Source: Hawksworthiomyces lignivorus
Lineage: Eukaryota; Ascomycota; Sordariomycetes; Ophiostomatales; Ophiostomataceae
Assembly (NCBI GenBank): GCA_002917075.1
Contig: NTMA01000117.1
Coordinates: 1 to 64,000, forward strand
DNA: 64,000 nt
Reading direction: 5' to 3'
The position numbers and the translations under genes were made by a program. The notes under the pieces are model-generated. The model was given only the letters and a program-made list of their open reading frames with translations. It made no database searches and was not told the origin of the DNA. Positions 12,001-23,630 of this stretch are shown here, in pieces (position 1 is the stretch's first letter; the number at the start of each line of letters is the position of its first letter).

Positions 12001-14053
12001 GAGGCTGCTATGATGATGGCAGGAGCGCCCATGGGCGAAGGTGGTCCATCATTGTGGATGCAACAGCAGTTGCTCCAACAGCAACAACAGCCATCTTCAA
12101 TGTTAGCATCCGATGATGCATTTGTTCCCTCCTTAATGTTTCAACCGAATCATAACCTGTTCCGCGAGATGGATGAAAATCGCATTGTGGCCTTGCTTCG
12201 AGACATGCTGGGTTCAGACGAGTCTTTGGCTGGCGCGCGTGACACTTTTGCCGAATCAGCTATGATCCTTCTCAAAGCGGCTACTTTTCGAACCTCGCAG
12301 TACGACCACAGCGCATGCTACATTCTCTGCGACTTTCTGCATGAAATCCTCATGGCCTTCGACAACTATTACGGCTACAACAGTAATGCTGCTAACAGAG
12401 GCATAATGATGTCAAGGCCTGTCGACTATGTCGACTGGACCTTCTGGCTAGATGTGTGTAAGATGATGTTGGAATCCAACAATACAATGTCCGAGATTCG
12501 CGTCTTGTCGTTTGTTTATTCTACTTGGGACATTGTCGCCGCAGATCCTGGCCGAAAGGAAGAGTTGTGTATGCGTTGGTTGCTCACAGAAGATGTGTTT
12601 AACAAATTTTTCAACAATTGGTGTCCGATGGTTCGCGCTTATTACATGCGGCTCCTTTGCTGGCGTATGTGCCGCGATGCTGGGAGCTCGAACGAGTTGG
12701 ATGCGTAAGATTCCCCCTTGAGACCTGCCGTCTGTTTTTGTTTTGGCGACCATTGCTTGCTAATATAACACTAGTAAAATCTTTTTGCTTGTCTCACAAC
12801 GCCTTAAGACTGTGTGGTCGCATTACTTGTGGTTAAAGAAAAAGGCGGATAATGAGGGATCAGTCCAACCATCGACGGCCCCTTCACTCCCCCAGCCTGG
12901 CAAGCGCTTCATGATCATTCGAACTGAGGTGAACGTACCCCAGCTTGGTCTTCTTGTGAACGGTAACGGCAATGGCGGTAACTTCGGCAACAACCGGACG
13001 CCCACAAGCTTTGACGACCTGGCAATGTCTGTAAGCGGCATAAACACAAGCGGTTCAATGTCTTACCGCGGCGACTCAACCCAATTTTCGTCATCTGCTG
13101 ATGAAAAGAAGCCCGCTGATGCCACCTCGGCAAAAAAGAAATGGTCTCTTCTTGGCAAAGTTCTTAACCTTACATCCAAGACACCAAGTGAAGAAGAATT
13201 TGAACAGATACGGCGTGAAACTGCTGTCGCAAGAGGCTCATCTGGGTCGAGCATGCCTCTACCGCCACCGAAAACCGCTCGCTTAAGATCGCCCTCCTCC
13301 GATTCGGGCTCTTCAACGGGGTCTACACCTGTTTTCGACGCTTCCCAGTTTATCTTCAAATTTGTGCTACACAACATTCCCTGGCAAAGCGTTGACGGGA
13401 GCCAGGGAGGAATAATGTTGCCTCCGGCATATCGAGAACGGATTTTAACGCGCCCGCGCCTGCCTGCCCCTGCTCAAGCACGTGTAAGCGCTCGCATTGC
13501 TGCTTCCGGCAAGCGCTCAGAGAGCCCTCCGCCGCCAGCGGCAGGTTTACCGCCTATTACACGGCGAGTCTCGGGTTTCTCTACCGGTGGGCTAATCAAT
13601 GAAGCACGGAATGCCAACCCGGCCGAGTCCGTTCCTTCAGATGATGCCAGCAGCGGCAGCAGAAGCGTTGACAACAGGACATTGGTGAATTACGACTCTG
13701 GTTCTGTTGCTATGCGTTCCGGCTTTGGCTATCGTCGAAACAGCTCCCCACTCACGAACAGTAGCGAGTGGGAGCAGTCAAGAAGCTCAGGCGCCTTTAC
13801 ACGCAGCGGTTCTCCAGAAGACGATTTTGACCGGGAGCGTGAACGCGAGCGATTTATAGTGCAGCCAGTGGAGCCCCAGGGTCATACTGCCCTCCTACGT
13901 GCAAAGTATGCCGGTAGGGCCCTGGCGGAGTGGAGCCTCGTTGTGAATGAATGCAACTCTTTTGTCGATCGTCGCCGTGACGAAGGCATCTATGGCCTCA
14001 AAGATGTCGAAGTCCCTTCTCTAGGAGTAGAAGGGCTGCGACGTGTGGGCTAA
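9061..14053 (+). CDS. DUF1765 (UPF0592 family) protein
   Basis: Two exons, 9061-12704 and 12775-14053, predict 1640 aa. The 70-bp intron (GTAAGA...TAG, branch GCTAAT) restores the frame as D-A-K-I-F-L-L-V-S-Q-R-L. The start at 9061 is the first Met after the CT-rich leader. Residues 1 to about 600 are Ser/Thr-rich and disordered, with an Ala run near 280. About 600-1290 form the conserved helical DUF1765 region, including the block around FNNWCPMVRAYYMRLLCWRM that ends exon 1. The C-terminal third is again Ser/Pro-rich. The family is fungal, includes S. pombe C7D4.03c, and is of unproven function despite an old 'membrane protein' label. Codon third positions are less GC-biased than in BCS1 or RPF2. 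A glutamine-rich patch lies near 12060-12090. Confidence 0.85.
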
Positions 14054-15118
14054 TGCCGATTTTTTTTTCTTTCTGTGTTTATACCGCGAGTACAAAACGG
14101 CATCTAGAATATATCCGTGGATTTTCTGTTTCTTTTTCCTGGTCTTTTATCGTTGTCCATTCTGTCATTCTCTGCATCTAGCTCAAGCGCTGGGGTTCAT
14201 GTGCGAAATACTACAAATGGCATGGGAAAAGCGAGTTAGGCGTTATTTTTCGAGGCTAATTTTGGGATTCAATTTGGCATCATGTTGTTACACCTGTCCA
14301 CATGCTTTTGTCCTTCCTTTTAATTTCTCTTACGTGTCAATTCTTTTTACATGGAAAGGCGTCTGTAGAAAGGCAGAAGACTATAATAACTCTCGGCAAA
14401 AACAAACTCATCTAGCAATGAAAATAATAATTCGATTTGATTGTGATGGATCTATGAACCTGTGAATATTCTCGAGAAAGACGACTGCGTTGTTTTATTG
14501 GCCATGTTGGCTTTGGTTTTTAAGATCCATCTACTACTCCGCAGCAGTTCAGGAGGGCCTAAAATTGCTGTGAATGAATCTGACCGCGTAGCCTACTAAC
14601 ATCCGGGACCCTGACAACTCGGATCAGTGATGCATGCAGGCGCGCCCGTTAAACAGTTCACAGCAAATTTAGGACTCTACGAGGCCTTTCTGAATGACGC
14701 TCCATCAGCATAACCATTCGGGTCTGCGAGCTCCCCCCTCCTTTGCTACGTTCTGCCTAACTCTGTGTCCACAGCCTTAAGCTCTGTAACTAAAGTGGTT
14801 TCACGAAAACAACATTCGCTCTCACAACACCTGGTTCTGAGTTTCTTGTTCTCAGTGTATGCTGGAGCTCACAAGATGCATTGCCAAAAAAAAATCCTTG
14901 ATATAATATCTAAACTCAGTAAGGTTTTCTCTCTCGACGACAAATATGCTTTTTCGTCTATTTTTATTCCAAAGATCCACCCAAACGCCATCAAGTACAT
15001 AGCAATGAGAAAAATATCAGCCCGCTTACATGTCAGAAATGAATGAGTGGGAAGTAAAAGTACTCAGAGGCCAATGCATGCAAAAAAGACAGGGGAGCTG
15101 GACAAAGCTCCTAGGAGG
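14054..15118. other. convergent intergenic region
   Basis: 3' flanks of the DUF1765 gene (+) and the cystathionine gamma-lyase gene (-). Small AT-rich open frames at 14043-14465 and 14765-15046 lack coding character. No RNA gene was seen. Confidence 0.5.
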
Positions 15119-16555
15119 CTACTTTGCGACGCCGTTCCCGGTGACCTTGCCGTTGGCCGCGCCATTGGCCTCCTCGGCCAGGGTCTCGGCGGAGGCCCTC
15201 TCCAGCGCCTGCAGGGCGTCCTGCAGGAGGTCGTCGGCGTCCTCGATGCCGCAGCTGACGCGGACGAGGTCGTCGAAGACGCCGACGGCCTCGCGCTGCT
15301 CGCGGGGGATGCCAGCGTGGGTCATGCTGCTGGGGACCTCGACGAGCGACTCGATGCCGCCGAGGGACTCGGCGAGGGTGAAGAGCTTGGTGTACTGGCA
15401 GAAGCGCTCGGCGGCGGCGCGGCCGGCGCGGACGCGGAAGGACAGCATGCCGCCGCCCATGCCCTCGCGGTGCTGGCGGCGGGCGACGCTGCGCTGGGGG
15501 TGGGAGTCGAGCCCCGGGTAGTTGACGGCGGCGACGAGGTCGGAGCGGGACTCGAGCAGGGTGGCGAGCTGCAGGGCGTTGGCGGAGGCGGCGCGGGCGC
15601 GCAGGTGCAGGGTCTTGAGGCCGCGGTGGGCCAGCCAGCTGTCAAAGGCGGAGGGGACGGCGCCGCCGGCGTTCTGCAGAAAGGCCAGGCGGGCGTGCAG
15701 GTCGTCGCGGTTGCAGGCGGCGACGCCCATGACGACGTCGCTGTGGCCGTTGATGTACTTTGTGACGCTGTGGACGACGACGTCGGCGCCGTGGTCGAGC
15801 GGGTTCTGCAGGTAGGGGCTCAGAAAGGTGTTGTCGACGACGACCAGGACGCCGCGGCTGTGGGCGGCGCGGGCGACGGCGGCGATGTCGACAAGGCGCA
15901 GGGTCGGGTTAGACGGGCTCTCGATCCACACGAGCCGCGTGGCGGGCGTGATGTGGGCGACAATGTCGACCTCGATGGCCGGGGTGAAGGTGACGCGCAC
16001 GCCGTGGGCCTTGGCCACCTGCGTAAAGTACCGGTGCGTGCCGCCGTAGACGTCGGACACGGAGATGACGTGGCTGCCTAGGCTGCCGGGCGCCGAGTCG
16101 GCGGCGGCGCTGCCGCGGTCATTTCCATCCAGAGGCGGGCCCACGGCCGTGGATGCGGCCAGGGCCTGCAGGACGGTGGCGGTGGCGGCGCTGCCGGAGC
16201 CAAAGGCCAGCGCGTGGCGGGCGTGCTCCAGGGCGGCCACGGCCTGCTCAAAGTTGGCGCGGTTGGGGTTGCTGCTGCGGCTGTACTCGAAGGCGCCCAC
16301 GGGCTGGCCTACGGCAGTCTGCGCAAAGGTGGTGGAGAGGCTGATAGCCTCGATGACGGCGCCCGTCGAGGGATCGTGGGGGCTGCCGGCGTGGACGGCC
16401 AGGGTGCCGAAGCCTCGTGGGGGCGGCGCCTGCTGCTGCTGCTGCTGCTGCTGCTTTGCCTGTGGGGGTGCCGCAGACGTGCCATTTGCTGCGGTGGAGG
16501 AGCCATTCGCCAGCGCTTCCGAAGAAGCCTGAACGACGAGATTGGCTTCTGTCAT
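15119..16555 (-). CDS. CYS3: cystathionine gamma-lyase (PLP-dependent trans-sulfuration enzyme)
   Basis: A single exon of 478 aa. It is a Cys/Met-metabolism PLP enzyme that cleaves cystathionine to cysteine, 2-oxobutyrate and ammonia in the cytosol. Diagnostic blocks are GFGTLAVHAGSPHDP, the YSRSSNPNR substrate/PLP loop, VSDVYGGTHRYF, WIESPSNPTL, VVDNTFLSPY and SVTKYINGHSDVVMG, in which Lys266 is the Schiff-base lysine. The GHSDVV context and overall similarity favour gamma-lyase over gamma-synthase, but sequence alone does not prove substrate preference. The first ~50 residues are an extra Ala/Gln-rich leader with a seven-to-nine Gln run, so the protein is longer than the usual ~400-420 aa. 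The start at 16555 is the only in-frame upstream Met before stops. It is transcribed divergently from the zinc-cluster gene across 3.2 kb. Confidence 0.92.
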   Translation of the reverse strand: MTEANLVVQASSEALANGSSTAANGTSAAPPQAKQQQQQQQQAPPPRGFGTLAVHAGSPHDPSTGAVIEAISLSTTFAQTAVGQPVGAFEYSRSSNPNRANFEQAVAALEHARHALAFGSGSAATATVLQALAASTAVGPPLDGNDRGSAAADSAPGSLGSHVISVSDVYGGTHRYFTQVAKAHGVRVTFTPAIEVDIVAHITPATRLVWIESPSNPTLRLVDIAAVARAAHSRGVLVVVDNTFLSPYLQNPLDHGADVVVHSVTKYINGHSDVVMGVAACNRDDLHARLAFLQNAGGAVPSAFDSWLAHRGLKTLHLRARAASANALQLATLLESRSDLVAAVNYPGLDSHPQRSVARRQHREGMGGGMLSFRVRAGRAAAERFCQYTKLFTLAESLGGIESLVEVPSSMTHAGIPREQREAVGVFDDLVRVSCGIEDADDLLQDALQALERASAETLAEEANGAANGKVTGNGVAK

Positions 16556-19500
16556 ATTGGCTTTTTATTTGGTAGTGCTCCGTCCGGTTGTATTCCTTTC
16601 CACTATATTTCGTATCGTCCCTTGCCAAGCAGAACCAGTCGGCCGGGACCAATGCACACCGAACGTATGCGTAGTACTTGCAACCGGCTTGAACGGATCA
16701 AAAGACCCGTCGTGTGTGGATAGATCTACCTCTTAGACGATGCGCTTGGTCCCTTTTGGGCAGAATCACGACAAGGCTGGAAAGCAGACCGCTGATGCGT
16801 GGGGGGATTTAAAGAAGAAGAGGGTGGGTGAGAACTGGAGGGATGTGGACAGACTGACTCTGCACTGTTGTGTTGATATTTGCTGGTGCTGGCCTTTGGT
16901 TTATGAGAGGTGTAAGTGGTGTAAGACGTTGAGGAATGTGGTCGCAAAACGTCACCACAATCGCGCAATTGACCAACGTGTGGGGTTCTCTGAAAGCTTT
17001 TAAAGCTAGTTTTTTCTTCTTTCCCCTTGTTGCGATTGACAGGTTAGGCCGTTCTTTCCTTTGTGCCGTCTATTTCGCTTCGCTAATTTTTTCTTTTTTC
17101 TTTTTTCTTTTTTCGATTTTCGAATTTTATTTCGACTTTTTATATTTTATCGGCCTTTGACTCAAATACCAGAAGGAGGGGTCCAAACAACGCGCGGGGA
17201 GGGGATGTTGCTTCCTCGTTGGGTTCTTAATACCTCGTTTGGCCTACATTGTCCCTATCGTGTTCTTTTGTGACTTTTTTGTTTCCTTTTATAGCAAATG
17301 TGTCGAGTCATTCCTTCTCTTTTGATGACAATTCTAGTCGTTGATTCCATTGAATTCGCCTTCGCTCTTGCTCTCTCGCGCCCTTGCAGCCTGGAATTTA
17401 CTCGGGAATCGCAGTATTAATCAGAGAGCTATTTCACCATTTCTAAGCTCAATGAGCAAATCCGCGTCTTGCCGCTCCTCTGAGTCTCTAAAGCCGCCTG
17501 CCCTTACCGACCGACGGCCGCATTGCGAACAGACAGGGCTGATGCGCGCTGTACGGGTATTACATAAAGGAAAATTGACTGGCCACCGCTCTTTGCTTGC
17601 GGCCCCGTGCAGTGCAAATCGTAAGATAAAACAAAAAGCAGCAGAAGCAATCAGACCAAGAACGCCGAAGAATAGCTTGACTAATCACCAATTGGTCATC
17701 TTCCCACCTTTGGCTATGTGTATTATTCTTTTCTCCACCAAACGGGGCCAGGAGCCCTTGCAATTGAGAGTTCTTCAGATCCCTGCCCTGCAAGACAGAA
17801 GATCAATGCACCTCTCAGAACATCCCCTGCCTCTCTGTATGCCACAATCAGTCGGGCTTCTCTGCCGTGCCAGCAGTCGTGCCTAGAAGCCTGTCATCCC
17901 ATCGTATGACGGTTTAAATTCGTCCCGGTCCTGCATCAGCGTCTACATACATAGCTTTCGATTTTTCACTCAGCCAAATCTCTGCATCTGAGAGATAAGC
18001 TATGTTATCGGGTTCCCCGAGTATGCTCCGGCACTTCTCTTTTCTATGTCAGTGTTCCCCGCCCGAAACTCGTTGTGATCTATCCTCTCTTCCCCCGCTT
18101 TTTACGCAGCAGCAATAGAGGATCTTCGCCAGCCTTATCAGGGACTTCGCCGATAATCGAGAGGCTGCGACCAGGCGCTTGCGAAACACATCGTGCCAAT
18201 GGCACTGGCACTGGCTTTGGCTCTGGTTTAAGCTTGCGGCTGGGAAAAGAGAACTTTTCTTTCTTTCTTTCTTTCTTTTTTTTTGGGGGGGGGGGTCTCC
18301 GACATAAACATATCCTTTGTCAACGAACAAGCACTTGCCCTGCTGGGTAAAGCTTCATCCTAGATGGTCCGAAGCTACGGTAACGCAGCCCAGGAAACAC
18401 CAATCTGCCGTTTCAGCTGTGCCACTAACGGAGAATGTGCAAGCTGCGGCGGCAGAGACAGAGAGCCCGGCACATCTCTCTGGGTCAAATCGGACGCCGC
18501 AATCTACTCGTACATGTGAGAAGGCTTACGCGCCGGATACCTTGGAAATGACCGCTATTTCGTACGAGGTTGCCAAACCGAGAAAGCGTCGGTGGGTAAC
18601 TGAACAAAGCGTACGTGTGTAGTAACACTTGACCGTGGCTGTTCATTCTAAGCAAATTTTGCTAGCATGCACATCTATGCTTAAACCACTCGACGTCGCC
18701 GTCTAGGCCGCCTTTGGGCATGCGAGCTAGTCCTCTACTGGCCATGGTGGTGGGTATGCCACAGCGGGAACTCAGTGATCCGAATGCTAGTATGACGGGG
18801 TCCTTATGAAAAAAATGCACCTTGGCCGAGGCGCCAGCCCTCCAAAGGTTCACAAAAGTCGCCGAGTGGTGTCGTCGTGAGAATTTTCATCCAATTAGCA
18901 ATCTCCTGACTAGGAGGCAAAAACCGACATATCCGCCTCGACCGCTGGCAATTATTAAAGCCCCCCCAAGCACAACAGCGGCAGTATTTTTATGCTTATA
19001 GCCCACATTGTGATGAATTCTGCTGCCTTGCCTTGCCAGCCTCCCCCGCCGCGACGTTGTCCAGCGGCTCTTTGAAGCCATTCAGAACCTTTCAGACCCT
19101 CTCAGACACTTTCACCGCCTTTGCCTGCCCGCCGTTTTGCAACCCCAGAGTCCCTTGGAGTCTCCTGGAAGTCCCATAATAGGCGTCCCTTGGTTCTCCA
19201 CCCGGCCGCCTCGAAATACTCGACTACTGCCCTACCCACCGACGCCTCCCGATTCTGCTCGGGCTCTCGGATTTGCTTCTATCCGCCACTCCCTCTCCGT
19301 GACTGCGCATTCTCCTCCGAAGACCTCGTTGTCCCCCCTTCCCTGCTGCCGCAAGAGTCGCGTGTCTTTGGGCGTGTCAGTCTATTGCGCGCTTAGCCCA
19401 TTTTATTCGTAGACACCCTTCAAAAAGATCCTCCAGTCTTCATCGTCCCCACCAACCCAAACTGCATCTCCTCTCTCCATCTCTTCCTCTGCGTCCTAGG

Positions 19501-19769
19501 AGCATGCTGCATCTGTCCTGCATTGAGATCGCATTATCATGAACGGGCTGCCGTCTAGCCAATGGCCTGATTGAAGCCTCTTTCAAGTGTCTCAGCCGCT
19601 CTCCCGAATCTCCCGCTGCGCTCTGCGCTCTGCGCTCTGCGCTCTGCTTTCTGCTTTATTTGCCTCTTTCCCTCTCCCTCCTCTCCACCCCCCTCCCTCT
19701 CTCTTCTCCGAATTCTCAATCCCGCCGACTACCTCTTTCTCCTCTCCTCCCCCTCTCCCGCTACTCACG
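16556..19769. other. divergent promoter region between CYS3 and the zinc-cluster gene
   Basis: About 3.2 kb without a convincing gene. The open frames at 17341-17886 and 18317-18622 have no domain and unusual composition. There are T-rich tracts near 17080-17140, a (CTTT)n/poly-T/poly-G patch near 18250-18296, and a CT-rich leader at 19400-19769 containing two uORFs and a 7-bp TCTGCGC tandem repeat at about 19620-19650. Confidence 0.5.
19504..19574 (+). promoter_or_regulatory. two overlapping upstream ORFs in the zinc-cluster gene leader
   Basis: uORF1 (19504-19542, 12 codons plus TGA) and uORF2 (19539-19574, 11 codons plus TGA) overlap through the sequence ATGA. No other ATG occurs between uORF2 and the main start at 19770, about 195 nt downstream. 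This arrangement would support termination-reinitiation control. Whether both ATGs are in the mRNA depends on an unmapped transcription start. Confidence 0.5.
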
Positions 19770-21768
19770 ATGCCGCCTCGGCGATCACACAAAAAATCCA
19801 GGGCTGGCTGCCGCCGGTGCAAGTCGCGCAAGATTAAGGCAAGATAATAAGCAGTTTGCTATTTTATTATTTTCGCGATCGCGCTTTCTCAATTCTAACC
19901 TCGTTCTCCAGTGCGATGAAATCCGGCCTCGCTGCTACAACTGCGAGAAGCACGGCGTTGCATGTGATTTTGAGTTTCCTGAGCTCGCCACCGAGTTTGC
20001 GCAGACGCCACATCCAGCCTATGCCTCAACCGTAGCACCCACTCCAGGATCCATGGCAACCGTACCGCCGACGCCTACGATGCCGTCTCTCAGCGTGAAC
20101 ATCGACCCGTTTGCCAGTCTTGGTGCTCTCCCCACGCTGTCCACCCCAGCTCTGGCGTCGACGAGCCCGTCTCTTCTCTCCACTTCCACAACCGGTGCAG
20201 CATCACGCTTGCTTGAGCTCCGTCTTCTCCACCACTTTGTAACCTCTACGTGCAAGACCCTGTCCTGCGACAACCCAAGCGCCGAGGGCGTATGGCGCGA
20301 CACGGTGCCCCGCGTAGCCTTTGCGGCCGCCTGCGGCTCCACGGCCGACGCGTCCAACCATCTGACCGATGCCGTCCTGGCCGTGGCCGCTCTGCATCTG
20401 CGCAGCGAGTTCCCGCAAGACCGCGAGCTGGTCCGTGCCTCGCACGCCTACATGGCCTCGTCCCTCGGCGAATACAACCGCCTCCTGCAGAAGGGCATCA
20501 ATGCCGCTAATGCCGAGGCTTTGTTCCTCAACTCCACTCTCATTGCCTTCCAGTCCACGGCAACCCGCATATTCAGCAAGGACGACCCGTCCGCCAATGC
20601 GCCGTGGAGCAGCGATGGCAGCAACGCGGGGTTCCTTGGCGTCAACGGCCACTTCCACTCGCGCATTCTGCCTTCCATGTCCATTGCCGCCGCCGCAAAC
20701 TACGGGCTGCCCATGTCGTGGTTCCACGCTTTCCAGGGCGTCAAGGCGGTCACCGCCGCGTCCTGGCCGTGGCTGCGGCGCAGCGACATCGTCCTCCCGA
20801 TCATCAACGCGCAGCCTGCCCTGCACCTGGACATACCCTCGGCCCGAGACGGCTTCTTCGGCCATCTGCTGGAGGGGCTGGACGAGGAGCTCGCTCTGAT
20901 CTCGGCGGCCACCAGCAGCAACGGGAGCGGCGGAGCGGACGGCGGTCTGGTAAGTCACAACCGCAACGGGCAGCCGGCGGGCCGCAAGCATCCCAATTGC
21001 GGGTGCATGCCAGAAACTGAACATGCTGCGCAGAGCCGGCATGAACACGAGGCGCAGACGACGCAGCTCAGCCAGCAGCTGATCGACATCCTGCAGCACG
21101 ACAACTTCCACACCCACGAAGACCCCGACGAGGCCGCCAAGGTGCGGCACGCCTACCAGCACGCCGTGGCCGTGCTGAACTGGGCCCACGGCATCCAGGA
21201 CGGCACCGCCTGCCTGGCCTTCCCGGCCACCGTGTCGCGGCGCTTCGTCGAGCTGCTCGGCAGCCGCACCCCGCGCGCCCTGACCATCCTGGCCTGCTTC
21301 TTCGCCATGCTCAAGACGCTCGACAGCATCTGGTGGCTGCACGGCATGGCCCGCCGCGAGGTCCTCGGCATCGTCTCCATGTTCAACTCGGACGCCGTGC
21401 CCGTCGACGTCGAGCGCCGCTGGTGGCCCCACATGCAGTGGGCTGTCCGCGTCGCCCTCTACCACGACGAGAAGCACACGGCCGACTATGTGCCCGCCGA
21501 GGTCTGGAACACGCCCTACCAGCCCGTCCCCAGCAACGTGGCCGCCGCCGCCGCCGCCGCCGCGCAGGACGCCGCGCTCCTCCGCGCCACTACCGGCAGC
21601 GCCTCCAACTCCACGACGTCCACGACCACCACGCAGTCCCAGCAGCAGCAGCAGCAGCAGCGGGCTGCCACGTTTGTCAGCCACATCGACCTCATCACCG
21701 AGTCGATCAACAACGGCGACGCCGGGGCTGCACAGTTCAACGAGTTCAGCTTCAACATTGGCGTCTGA
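19770..21768 (+). CDS. Zn2Cys6 transcription factor, UPC2-like
   Basis: Exon 1 is 19770-19838. Exon 2 starts at 19912 after a 73-bp GC-AG intron (GCAAGA...CAG, branch CTAAC). Only this junction completes the zinc cluster C14-X2-C17-X6-C24-X6-C31-X2-C34-X6-C41 and avoids an immediate TAA. A second, stop-free 84-bp candidate intron (20950-21033, GTAAGT...CAG) would shorten 641 aa to 613 aa. The N-terminal DNA-binding cluster is followed by a helical region (about 120-540) starting LLELRLLHHFVTSTCKTL, with AVLAVAALHLRSEF. These resemble sterol-uptake-control (UPC2/ECM22-type) regulators. The target genes cannot be inferred. Low-complexity Ala and Gln runs lie near the C terminus (21540-21660). 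Confidence 0.88.
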
Positions 21769-22365
21769 AAGAGAAAAGAGCCGTGCAAATGAGGGGAATG
21801 GGCACAACTGGGATGCTTTTTTAATTCAATGCATTTACACCGGGGCAACGGAGTTTTTTTTATATCCAAGGGTTATTTTCGGGCATTTTATTGTATTTTT
21901 ATACTACCTCTTATAACGCTGATGTATCCTGGATCGGGACAAAGGGACAACACACACAACACACGCAACACACACACAACCTTTCTTTCGCGATAAAATG
22001 CGATGGTAAATACCTGAGCGGGCTGCGTCAATCGAAACGAAATATAGAATACGCGGGAAAGACTTGGCGTTCAAATTTCTAATGTATTTTGGAAGGGAAG
22101 GACTTCTGTATGATGAGAATACGGGAATACTCTTGAAAAACACAGTGTACTCTTGGTTTGTACATAGAACATAATCAGCGTCTAGGAAGAAAACGAAAGC
22201 TTATTTTTTTGTATGCACCTTGTCTGAAAGAAAACGGTTAGGTGAGAACCCGAAGACAACCCCGAACCGGAGAAAAACGCCAAGCTCCATGGAAAAATTC
22301 AAGCAACATGACAAAAAAACACGAGCAGGAATCCGCCGCACGTCTTCGTCTTTACATCTTTTTTT
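21769..22365. other. convergent intergenic region
   Basis: Shared 3' flank of the zinc-cluster gene (+) and RPF2 (-). It contains an ACACAC-type low-complexity stretch near 21950-21980. No gene is supported. Confidence 0.5.
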
Positions 22366-23630
22366 TTATGACCGTCTTGCCTTCTTGGGCAGCTCGTTCT
22401 TGATCTCGACGACGCCCGAGATGCCGCTGAAGTCGCGGGTATCCTCGGCGCCGCCATCTGCGCCGCCGCCCTCCTCGTCACCCCGCCGCCGCTTCAGGCC
22501 CTTCATCTTGCGCGTCTGCAGCTGGCCCAGGTCTTGTTTGCCTAGGTGGATGCGGCCGATCTTGTCGCCCATGCCATCCGTCTCAATGTTCTTCTTAGTG
22601 CGGGCCTCGGTCGTCTTGGCGCGGCGCATCGCCTCCTTGAGCATGTCGGCGTCGGGCTCCTTGAACCGGCCGAGACGGACGTCGAGGCGGGGACCTGGAA
22701 AAGAAGAAGAGTGACGTTAGCATTTTGTGACTCTTTGCTAGAGCTGGAGAATGAATCACGCCAGAGAGAAAGGGGAGGGGGAAATAGGGGAGAGGGAAAG
22801 AGGGGAAGAGGCAGCTTACCAATCTCTTCCAGCTCGATGCGCGGCAGGCGCTGGCCGCTGCGCTTGGTCACGAGGGCGTAGACGCGGAGGTGCAGCAGCG
22901 GCAGAGCGGCGGCGTCGTCGCCCTCGGAGGCGGCGGCGCTGCCCTCGGCGGCCGTGGCCACGACGATGTGCGACAGGCCCTCGACGTCGATCTTGTCGGG
23001 GGAGCTGTCGCCGCGGAAGAAGTCGGTGAGCAGGCTCTTGGCCAGGGCGTACTTGCGGCCGGCCTCGGTGGTGGCGGCGCCGCCGTCGCCGCCCTCGTAG
23101 AAGGGGGCGCCCGCGAACAGCAGCATGGGCCGCGCGCCCACGGGGAAGGAGCGCACGGCCGCCTTCTTCTTGTTGGCGGCGGCGGCGCCGTCTTCGCCGC
23201 TGGCGCCGTCGCTCTCGCTGTTGCCACCGCCGCCGCCGCTCCGGAACTGGCCGATGCGCTGGTAGCGCGACTCGTCGACGTACAGCTCGAGCATGTCGAG
23301 CATGCGGTAGTCAAAGGTGCGGCAGAGGGTCAGGCAGTGCTTGCGCTTCTTGCTGCTGCTGCCAAAGAGCAGCAGGCTGGCGTCGTTCTTGCGCGAGAAG
23401 AACTCGAGGCTGGCCGGGTCCTCGAACGGGTGCACCGCGTTCTTCTTGGTGAACTTCTTGGCCAGCGGCTGCCGCATCGCGTGCAGGTCCGCCAGGCAGT
23501 CCTGCACCACCTGCGACGCCGTCGTCCCCCGCAGGAACAGGCACGTCTTGGGGTTCTCCTCCGCCTTGGGCGCCCGCTTGTCCAGCGCCCGCTTCGAGCG
23601 CGCGTTGCGCGGCGTGATCTGGCGCAGCAT
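22366..23630 (-). CDS. RPF2: ribosome biogenesis protein RPF2 (Brix domain)
   Basis: Exons 23630-22820 and 22694-22366 encode 379 aa. The 125-bp intron (GTAAGC...CAG) lies in a Gly codon, giving LEEIGPRLDVRLGRF. The N-terminal motif RNARSKRAL is followed by the Brix domain (about 30-235; blocks KTCLFLRGTTAS, FSRKNDASLLLFGSSSKKR, LYVDESRY). The Lys/Arg-rich tail is typical of RPF2 (KNIETDGMGDKIGRIHLGKQ). In yeast, Rpf2 with Rrs1 recruits the 5S RNP to pre-60S particles in the nucleolus, and that role is inferred here. Ser/Gly/Ala-rich insertions near residues 150-170 and 215-235 make it slightly longer than yeast Rpf2. It is divergent from the HET gene. Confidence 0.93.

Noticed and set aside
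15047..16081. 344-codon open frame antisense to cystathionine gamma-lyase
   Set aside because: Gly/Ala/Asp/Val-only composition typical of a shadow frame. The enzyme motifs are on the other strand.
20203..21807. 534-codon open frame antisense to the zinc-cluster gene
   Set aside because: Same GC-bias effect; no domain, and the sense strand is clearly coding.
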